Both the position numbers and the translations under genes were made by a program. This document shows positions 1 to 5,000 of a DNA stretch of 7,762 bases, piece after piece. The stretch lies in the NCBI GenBank assembly GCA_948960675.1, contig CARDPF010000145.1, positions 1 to 7,762 of the forward strand. The letters run 5' to 3'. Each line of letters starts with the position of its first letter. Position 1 is the stretch's first letter. The notes beneath the pieces were generated by a model. It saw nothing but the letters and a program-made list of their open reading frames with translations. It was not told the DNA's origin and did not search any database. This DNA comes from an uncultured Eisenbergiella sp. GTDB taxonomy: Bacteria > Bacillota > Clostridia > Lachnospirales > Lachnospiraceae.

Positions 1-83
1 TCTGTGCAAGCAAGCTTGCCCATACGCCCGGCTGCCGGTCGGGGCTTTCATAGTATTATAGCATTCACCCCGTAAATTAGCAA

Positions 84-100
84 GTTTACCTTGTGTAAAC
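84..100. promoter_or_regulatory. Perfect 6-bp inverted repeat over the -35 box, candidate operator
   Basis: GTTTAC (84-89) and GTAAAC (95-100) are exact reverse complements separated by five bases, CTTGT. The right arm overlaps the putative -35 hexamer at 91-96. A third copy of the half-site core, GTAAA, lies just upstream at 72-76 and could also pair with TTTAC at 85-89. The placement would let a dimeric regulator block RNA polymerase at the promoter of the downstream operon. No regulator gene is present in the window and I cannot match the site to a known factor. A chance dyad of this size is possible. Confidence 0.35.
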
Positions 101-119
101 GGGAAGATTCTGCTAAAAT
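91..119 (+). promoter_or_regulatory. Sigma-A-type promoter with extended -10
   Basis: The -35 candidate is TTGTGT (91-96), four of six matches to TTGACA. A spacer of exactly 17 bases leads to TAAAAT (114-119), five of six matches to TATAAT. TG at 111-112 one base before the -10 gives the extended -10 form TGnTAAAAT common in Gram-positive bacteria. Transcription would start near 125-128 and leave a leader of about 45-50 bases before the first gene at 174. This is the only convincing promoter seen ahead of the plus-strand genes, so it probably drives all three. Confidence 0.6.
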
Positions 120-157
120 GGGGATAAGTGTCCGTATTCATAAAAAACCGGAGAAGC

Positions 158-164
158 AAGGAGG
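158..164 (+). promoter_or_regulatory. Ribosome binding site that decides the first start codon
   Basis: AAGGAGG is a near-perfect Shine-Dalgarno sequence. Two ATGs follow. The one at 169 is only four bases away and opens a 12-codon frame that hits TGA at 202-204. The one at 174 has a normal spacing of nine bases and opens the 159-codon gene, so 174 is chosen. Confidence 0.75.
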
Positions 165-173
165 AACCATGCC

Positions 174-653
174 ATGCAAACATGGACCATTGTATTGTTG
201 GTGATTTTAGTCATTTTGGTCGCTGCCGTGATCGCCCTGTATTTTCTGGGCAGGAAGGCGCAGCGCAAGCAGGCGGAGCAGGAGCGTCAGCTGGAAGCTT
301 ACAAGCAGAACGTAACGATGCTGGTAATCGACAAGAAGAAAATGAAGCTCAAAGATGCCGGGCTGCCGCAGGCGGTATTGGATAATACGCCCAAGCTTTT
401 GCGCGGTTCCAAGCTTCCCATTGTCAAGGCAAAGATCGGCCCCCAGATCGTAACGCTGGTCAGCGACGAAAAGATTTTTGACATCATCCCTGTTAAAAAG
501 GAAGTGAAAGCCACTGTCAGCGGTATTTACTTAACCAGCGTCAGGGCGCTGCGGGGTACGCTTACCCCGCCTGCAGATACCAAGAAAAAGGGCTGGTTTA
601 AGCGCAACGTGGAAAAGCTTCAGGAAAAGGCCGGCGCCAAGCCTTTAAAATAA
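174..653 (+). CDS. Conserved small single-pass membrane protein, function unknown
   Basis: A 159-residue protein I do not recognise by name. Residues 5-25 form one very hydrophobic helix rich in Val, Leu and Ile, followed directly by a basic and polar stretch (GRKAQRKQAEQERQLEAYKQ) that may form a short coiled coil. The positive charges after the helix suggest that the N-terminus is outside and the body is in the cytoplasm. Residues 47-130 alternate short hydrophobic runs with Lys, Gly and Pro (for example VTLVSDEKIFDIIPVKKEV and SGIYLTSVRALRG) and look like a compact beta-rich domain. The C-terminus is strongly basic (KKKGWFKRNVEKLQEKAG). No catalytic motif is evident. It is first in the operon, with an excellent ribosome site, 18 bases before the acyltransferase gene. 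That suggests, but does not show, a role with the acylation pair. It may equally be a general membrane protein that shares a promoter. Confidence 0.85.
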   Translation: MQTWTIVLLVILVILVAAVIALYFLGRKAQRKQAEQERQLEAYKQNVTMLVIDKKKMKLKDAGLPQAVLDNTPKLLRGSKLPIVKAKIGPQIVTLVSDEKIFDIIPVKKEVKATVSGIYLTSVRALRGTLTPPADTKKKGWFKRNVEKLQEKAGAKPLK

Positions 654-671
654 CGGGGAAAGGCGGCCTTT

Positions 672-2084
672 ATGCAATTTCAATCCCTTTCCTTTCTCCT
701 GTTTTTGACCGTCGTATTTTTTACTTATTGGAGGCTTTCCCCAAAATACCGGTGGATTCTGCTGCTGTCTGCCGGATACCTTTTTTATTCCTGTTGGAAT
801 CCGGCCTATACCGCCCTCCTCTTTGGCGCGACGGCGTTGTCCTACGGCACGGCGCTGCTGCTGGAGGGGGCGCAGGGTGGGCGCAAAAAGGTTTATCTTT
901 GGATATTTGTCTGTATCCAAATCGGCACGCTGCTGCTGTTCAAATATCTGGGCTTTTTCTCGGAAATGGCCGCAGGCTTACTGTCCCTTTTCCACCTTTC
1001 CGTCCCCCTCTCCCCGATACGCCTGCTTTTGCCGGTGGGTATTTCTTTTTATTTGTTCCAGACGCTGGCTTACGTGTGCGACGTCTACCGGGGACGTATA
1101 CGGGCGGAACGGCATTTCGGATACTTTGCCGCCGCAGTTGCGTTTTTTCCGGTTTTATTGGCCGGCCCCATTGAGCGGATCCAAGATCTGACTGTACAAT
1201 TCCGGGAAGAAAAACGCTTCTCAGCAAAATCCGGCTGGCTGTCCCTGCAGCGCATTTTGGAAGGCTATCTGAAAAAGGCCGTCATCGCCGACAGCCTTTG
1301 TGTGTATGTGGACACCGTTTACGCCGATCTGCCTGCCCACGCGGGATTTGGGCTGCTGCTGGCCGTATTTTTCTATTCCCTGCAAATTTACTGCGATTTT
1401 TCCGGCTATTCCGACATTGCCACCGGCACCGCCGGTTTACTGGGCATTTCCCTAAATCCCAATTTTGCGCAGCCCTATCTGGCCGATTCCGTCAAAAATT
1501 TCTGGCGCAGATGGCACATTTCCCTGACGTCCTGGTTCCGCGACTATGTCTACATTCCGCTGGGTGGCAACCGTGTCGGTGCCTGGAAGGCGGCACGGAA
1601 TATCCTGCTCACGTTTTTGCTGAGCGGCCTGTGGCACGGGGCCGCATGGACGTTTGTTTTTTGGGGACTGCTACATGGCCTGCTCCAAATCACAGAACAG
1701 ACGGTGAAAAGATTTTTGGGCCACATCCGGCTGCCCAAATTTGTAAAACAGCTTTGGACCTTTTTATTGGTGAGCGCTGCCTGGGTGTTTTTCCGGGCCA
1801 AAAGCCCGGCCGATGCCTGCTATGTGCTGTCCCATTGCATGACGGGATTTGCTTCTTTGGGCAGCTACCTTTCCTTGGGGCTTGCCGCCCTGCAAATGCA
1901 AAAGCTACAGCTTTTGCTGCTCCTTTTCTTCCTCGTCCTGCAGGCCTGCATGGATATCGGCATCGAGCATAAAGGAAGGCGCGCCCTGCCGGTTTGGGTG
2001 TTGGCCCCAATCACCACCCTCGCGCTGTTTTACTGGCTCCGGTACGGAACCGACCCGGGCGCGTTCATCTACTTCCAGTTCTAA
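672..2084 (+). CDS. MBOAT-family membrane O-acyltransferase (AlgI/DltB type)
   Basis: A 470-residue polytopic membrane protein of the MBOAT family, whose members pass an acyl group, usually acetyl, from a cytoplasmic donor across the membrane to an extracytoplasmic glycan or teichoic acid. About ten or more hydrophobic segments run through its length. The family signature is clear: PVGISFYLFQTLAYV at 121-135, YCDFSGYSDIA at 240-250, FWRRWHISLTSWFRDYVYIPLGGNR from about 277 (with His282), and SGLWHGAAW at 318-326 with the invariant catalytic His322. WVFFRA at 371-376 is also typical of AlgI-like proteins. The length matches the usual 460-520 residues. The ATG at 672 has GGGGAAAGG (655/656-663) about eight bases upstream. 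It follows the small membrane protein by 18 bases and precedes an SGNH protein, the normal partner. The donor and target are not visible here. Export genes on the other strand suggest a surface polysaccharide. DltB is less likely because no dltA or dltC is nearby. Confidence 0.95.
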   Translation: MQFQSLSFLLFLTVVFFTYWRLSPKYRWILLLSAGYLFYSCWNPAYTALLFGATALSYGTALLLEGAQGGRKKVYLWIFVCIQIGTLLLFKYLGFFSEMAAGLLSLFHLSVPLSPIRLLLPVGISFYLFQTLAYVCDVYRGRIRAERHFGYFAAAVAFFPVLLAGPIERIQDLTVQFREEKRFSAKSGWLSLQRILEGYLKKAVIADSLCVYVDTVYADLPAHAGFGLLLAVFFYSLQIYCDFSGYSDIATGTAGLLGISLNPNFAQPYLADSVKNFWRRWHISLTSWFRDYVYIPLGGNRVGAWKAARNILLTFLLSGLWHGAAWTFVFWGLLHGLLQITEQTVKRFLGHIRLPKFVKQLWTFLLVSAAWVFFRAKSPADACYVLSHCMTGFASLGSYLSLGLAALQMQKLQLLLLLFFLVLQACMDIGIEHKGRRALPVWVLAPITTLALFYWLRYGTDPGAFIYFQF

Positions 2085-2088
2085 AACC

Positions 2089-2115
2089 GGCACGCGCCGT
2101 TTCCGGCGCACTGCC
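2089..2115 (+). other. Strong hairpin between the MBOAT and SGNH genes
   Basis: GCGCCG (2094-2099) and CGGCGC (2104-2109) pair perfectly around the loop TTTC. GGCA (2089-2092) and TGCC (2112-2115) extend the stem across a small internal loop, giving ten base pairs, nearly all G-C. No T-run follows, so it is not a standard intrinsic terminator. It starts five bases after the MBOAT stop codon. It could protect the 3' end of the upstream cistron, reduce read-through, or simply reflect local GC content. Its base is 22 bases before the chosen ATG of the next gene, leaving that gene's ribosome site free. Confidence 0.45.
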
Positions 2116-2137
2116 ATAAGTGAAAGGCATCCGTGAC

Positions 2138-3028
2138 ATGAAAAAATTTTTGCAAAAAACAATCCTTCTTTTTCTGGCCGTCCTTCTCCTTTTCGGCGCA
2201 GGAAACGCATTGTATTATGCTGTCTCCAAGGATTCGCCCCTGGTGGCGTTTGAAGTCTACAAAGCGCTGGACATTTCGGCACAGCCCGGCGGCTATACCT
2301 CGGTCTTGCTGGGGGACAGCGTCGCCAGACAGCTTTTCCATCCGGACGAACAGGACCAGGATCCTGCCCTGTGCTATCTGGCCACCACCCAGGCCATCCT
2401 GCCGGCGGGCAACTATATCCTGCTGAACAATTTCCTGAAAAACCACCCCCAGACCAGGACCGTCTACTATATGGCCCGTCCGGACAACCTGCTGGCCGGT
2501 GCCAATTTCCACTATACGTACAGCTATTTTATCACCCCGCTCTACCGGGAAGCTTTCCTGGATTGTCTGGATATGCAGACGCAAAAGGATGTGGAAAATG
2601 TATACGGCCGCCCCTTTTGCAGGCAGGATTTTGTCAAATGGATGCTGGGCCGGTATCCGAAGCTTTTGGAATGGTATAACCACGGTCTGGAAAAGAGCCG
2701 CCTCCCAAACAGCCCCATGCCGGATCTGGCCATCCCCTATATCGTGAAAATGCAGCAATTGTGCGCTTCCCAAAACGTCGAATTTGTCCTGCTTTCCTCC
2801 CCGCTGCCAGAAGACACCGACACGGCATCGCTGCAATCCCTGCAGGAAAAATTGGAGTCTGCAGGCGTCGGCTTTCTTTTTGACCGCTTTGCCTCCAGTC
2901 TTGTATACCTTGACCCGGCGCAGTTTATAGACGGCGTCCACCTTACGCAATCTTATTTAAACGACAACAGGGAATCCCTCCGGCAAAGCCTCCCTAACCC
3001 TCACCCACCGTCAGTGTTTCGGCGCTGA
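2138..3028 (+). CDS. Membrane-anchored SGNH/GDSL-like protein, partner of the MBOAT acyltransferase
   Basis: A 296-residue protein with a basic start (MKKFLQK) and a hydrophobic helix at about 8-28, either a signal peptide or an anchor, which places the body outside the membrane. SVLLGDSVARQLF at 55-67 is SGNH block I with nucleophile candidate Ser61. FIDGVHLT at 263-270 is block V with Asp265 and His268, so a full Ser-Asp-His set is present. The middle blocks (oxyanion Gly and Asn) are not clear; RPDN at 114-117 is a weak candidate. The family comprises DltD, AlgJ/AlgX-like and similar acyl transferases or esterases that work with MBOAT proteins. An in-frame GTG at 2120 would add six residues but has no ribosome site. 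ATG at 2138 has GAAAGG (2122-2127) ten bases upstream and is preferred. The 3' end overlaps the convergent glycosyltransferase gene by 35 bases, and the tail after 285 (NPHPPSVFRR) is low in complexity. Whether it transfers or removes acyl groups cannot be told. Confidence 0.85.
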   Translation: MKKFLQKTILLFLAVLLLFGAGNALYYAVSKDSPLVAFEVYKALDISAQPGGYTSVLLGDSVARQLFHPDEQDQDPALCYLATTQAILPAGNYILLNNFLKNHPQTRTVYYMARPDNLLAGANFHYTYSYFITPLYREAFLDCLDMQTQKDVENVYGRPFCRQDFVKWMLGRYPKLLEWYNHGLEKSRLPNSPMPDLAIPYIVKMQQLCASQNVEFVLLSSPLPEDTDTASLQSLQEKLESAGVGFLFDRFASSLVYLDPAQFIDGVHLTQSYLNDNRESLRQSLPNPHPPSVFRR

Positions 3029-5000
3029 AACGGTAGAGCTTTTGGCGGGAGCAGGCATCCTCCCACAAAAATCCGATCAGATACTCCCCGGCAGGCAGGC
3101 TGTCACGTTCAAAGGTCACACATACTCCCGGCAGTTTGGTATGGATAATCCCGTTTAAGTTCGCGTCAATGTCCGGCCTGTACTGGCGCGTACAGGGCAG
3201 CTGCCACACCTGGCTGCGGTCCTCTGGCATGGCGCACTCGCTGGATCCCTTTCCCAGAAAGCCCTTTTCCACGGGCTTTAAAAGCAGATTAAACCGGTAA
3301 CGGCAGTTGTCCACCATCAGGGCCCAAGCCCAGCCCTGAATCATCCAATCCCCGCTGCCTGGCTGCCCGGTCTGCCATTTTTGCATATCCCCCGCAAACT
3401 CAATCCCCATCCGCAGCACTTCGTTATGCCACTCGGGACAAAGCCCGTTTTCCAGCCTTTGGGGCTGTACTTTTTCCACGCGCTTTGTAAAGTCATACCG
3501 GCAGCCCGTGTAATATTCCGCATCCAGCACATCCGAAATCAAATACCGGTGGTAATACGGATCCTTGCCGTAAATGGACGGATGCAGTTCATAAAGCATA
3601 TTCAGTTCATGGTGCAGGCGGCGCAGCTTTTCCGTGCTGTCGTCGGCCCCCCGGCTCAGCGATTCATGATGGGTCAGCGCCACATCATTGCGCACCACAT
3701 TGACATAACCCAAATCGTGCAAATGGTAGCAAAACTCCACGTCGTTGAAGGCTACGCGCAGCTTTTCGCAAAACCCCCCCGCTTCCTCGTATATTCTTTT
3801 TTTCACAAGCAGACAGGCCCCCGTCACCCCCAGCACATCAAAGGCGAGACGGTTTTTCTTGAAATAGTATTCGTTGGCGTCGGAGCGGAACTGCAGCTTA
3901 TGCGCCGGCCCCAGATGGATATTGGTGATACCGGCATGCTGGATGATCTCCGTGCCCGGATAAATCAGTTTGGCCCCCACCGCCCCCACATGGGGCAGCA
4001 CCGCCTTTTCCATCATCCGCTCCAGCCAGTCGTCCTGCGTAATTTCAATATCGTCGTTCAATAAAAGAACATACTCCCCCTTCGCCAGAGAAACGCCGAT
4101 ATTGCACATTCTGGAAAAATTGAATTCCATGGGTTCATAGTGATAGAGAAACCGGTACGCAGGCTCCAGCATTTGGCGCATGCGCTCCACCCGCTCCCGG
4201 TTCTTTGCACTGCTGCCGTTGTCCACCACAATAATTTCAAAATCCCGGTAGGTGCTGGACTCCAAAACCGAATGGATACAGTTGGAAAGCACCCTTGGGT
4301 TGTCTTTGCTGGGTATGACCACGGAAACCTTTCCCTTCGGCACAAGCGGCCAGCCCCGCCTGGTATAGGCCGCACGCTTTAGGTCATCGAAACATTCCTC
4401 AAACCCCCAAGCCTGTATTTTCCTGCGGTGAAACAGCACGCTGTCGATATGGGCTGCACACCCGGTAATTTCCGACGCTTTGAGGACAAAATCATAAAGG
4501 TTTTGGCGGCAATCCTCTTTCCCCAGCCATGCTACCCGGCAGCCCTCCTCCCTGCGCACCGCAAAAAAGCCGCCAAAATAGAAATAGGATAGCAGCGTGT
4601 CCGGCGACCAGTCCGGTTTCAGCCACGGATTGCTGCGGACACCCCCCTCATCTGCCTCATCCTCATCCGCATAAAGAATGACCGTATCCGGATGGCGGGT
4701 AAAGTAGTCGGCCACCAGTGCCAATTCCCGCATGTCCGGCGTACCGTCCCCTGCGTGGAATACCAAAATATCCGCTCTTTTATAATGGTCAAAGGAGAAA
4801 TTCTGCCCGCATTCCTGATAGGAAATCACCTCCATTTTCAGTTCTTTCCCCAAAAGGATGCGCCCTTCCTTCTCCTGTTCCTCCCGTTCCCGAATCCAAT
4901 TGTCATAAGAAATGTCCTGACGGGCAATCTGCTGCTCATACCGCTTTTTCTGCCTGCCCACAAGCGTTTCCTGCAATTTATTTTTTACCGTCGAAACCAA
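2994..5000 (-). CDS. GT2-family glycosyltransferase with degenerate first GT-A domain and C-terminal accessory domain
   Basis: A 668-residue cytoplasmic enzyme expected to add sugars to a lipid-linked surface polysaccharide. It resembles the rhamnosyltransferase-like GT2 proteins of clostridial polysaccharide loci. Residues 1-75 are charged and helical. Residues 76-200 match only the second half of a GT-A domain: VILYADEDEADEGG (107-120) and NPWLKPDWSPDTLLSY (124-139), without the N-terminal nucleotide-binding strand. A complete GT2 domain follows: VSVVIPSKDN (225-234), IIVVDNGSS (256-264), metal-binding LLLNDDIE (312-319), TGACLLVKK (393-401), FNDVEFCYHLHDLGY (418-432) with the expected acidic base, and HHESLSRG (444-451). 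Residues 545-668 form a separate beta-rich region (IQGWAWALMVDN, then LPAGEYLIGFLWED) of unknown role. The start is TTG at 5000-4998, chosen because GGGAGG lies eight bases upstream; the next Met is residue 56. It overlaps the methyltransferase gene by 16 bases. The donor sugar is not predictable from sequence alone. Confidence 0.93.
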   Translation of the reverse strand: MVSTVKNKLQETLVGRQKKRYEQQIARQDISYDNWIREREEQEKEGRILLGKELKMEVISYQECGQNFSFDHYKRADILVFHAGDGTPDMRELALVADYFTRHPDTVILYADEDEADEGGVRSNPWLKPDWSPDTLLSYFYFGGFFAVRREEGCRVAWLGKEDCRQNLYDFVLKASEITGCAAHIDSVLFHRRKIQAWGFEECFDDLKRAAYTRRGWPLVPKGKVSVVIPSKDNPRVLSNCIHSVLESSTYRDFEIIVVDNGSSAKNRERVERMRQMLEPAYRFLYHYEPMEFNFSRMCNIGVSLAKGEYVLLLNDDIEITQDDWLERMMEKAVLPHVGAVGAKLIYPGTEIIQHAGITNIHLGPAHKLQFRSDANEYYFKKNRLAFDVLGVTGACLLVKKRIYEEAGGFCEKLRVAFNDVEFCYHLHDLGYVNVVRNDVALTHHESLSRGADDSTEKLRRLHHELNMLYELHPSIYGKDPYYHRYLISDVLDAEYYTGCRYDFTKRVEKVQPQRLENGLCPEWHNEVLRMGIEFAGDMQKWQTGQPGSGDWMIQGWAWALMVDNCRYRFNLLLKPVEKGFLGKGSSECAMPEDRSQVWQLPCTRQYRPDIDANLNGIIHTKLPGVCVTFERDSLPAGEYLIGFLWEDACSRQKLYRFSAETLTVGEG

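Noticed and set aside
27..45. A short hairpin, CCCGGC / GTCGGG, near the left edge as a terminator of an upstream gene
   Set aside because: The stem is only six pairs with one G-U and is followed by CTTTC rather than a T-run. Too weak to call.
169..204. A 12-codon leader peptide frame starting at the first ATG after the ribosome site
   Set aside because: The spacing from the ribosome site is too short (four bases), and nothing in its codons suggests attenuation.
1298..1972. A 224-codon plus-strand frame inside the MBOAT gene
   Set aside because: It overlaps the region carrying the MBOAT signature in another frame, and its translation is rich in Cys, Arg and Pro, as out-of-frame reading gives.
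672..2084. Reading the MBOAT and SGNH genes as dltB and dltD
   Set aside because: There is no dltA or dltC nearby, and the MBOAT motifs (WRRWHISLTSWFRDY, LWHGAAW) fit the broader AlgI-like group at least as well.
2081..2950. A 289-codon open frame on the minus strand opposite the SGNH gene
   Set aside because: It is a shadow. The plus-strand frame has a signal-anchor helix and the GDS and DGVH motifs, while this frame shows no domain and lacks a ribosome site at its start.
3016..3031. GTTTC / GAAAC hairpin at the convergent gene ends as a bidirectional terminator
   Set aside because: The stem is five pairs and has no T-tract on either side.
3381..4064. A 227-codon open frame on the plus strand opposite the glycosyltransferase
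   Set aside because: It lies within the GT2 catalytic domain, whose motifs are intact on the minus strand. The composition is what a mirror frame gives in moderately GC-rich genes.
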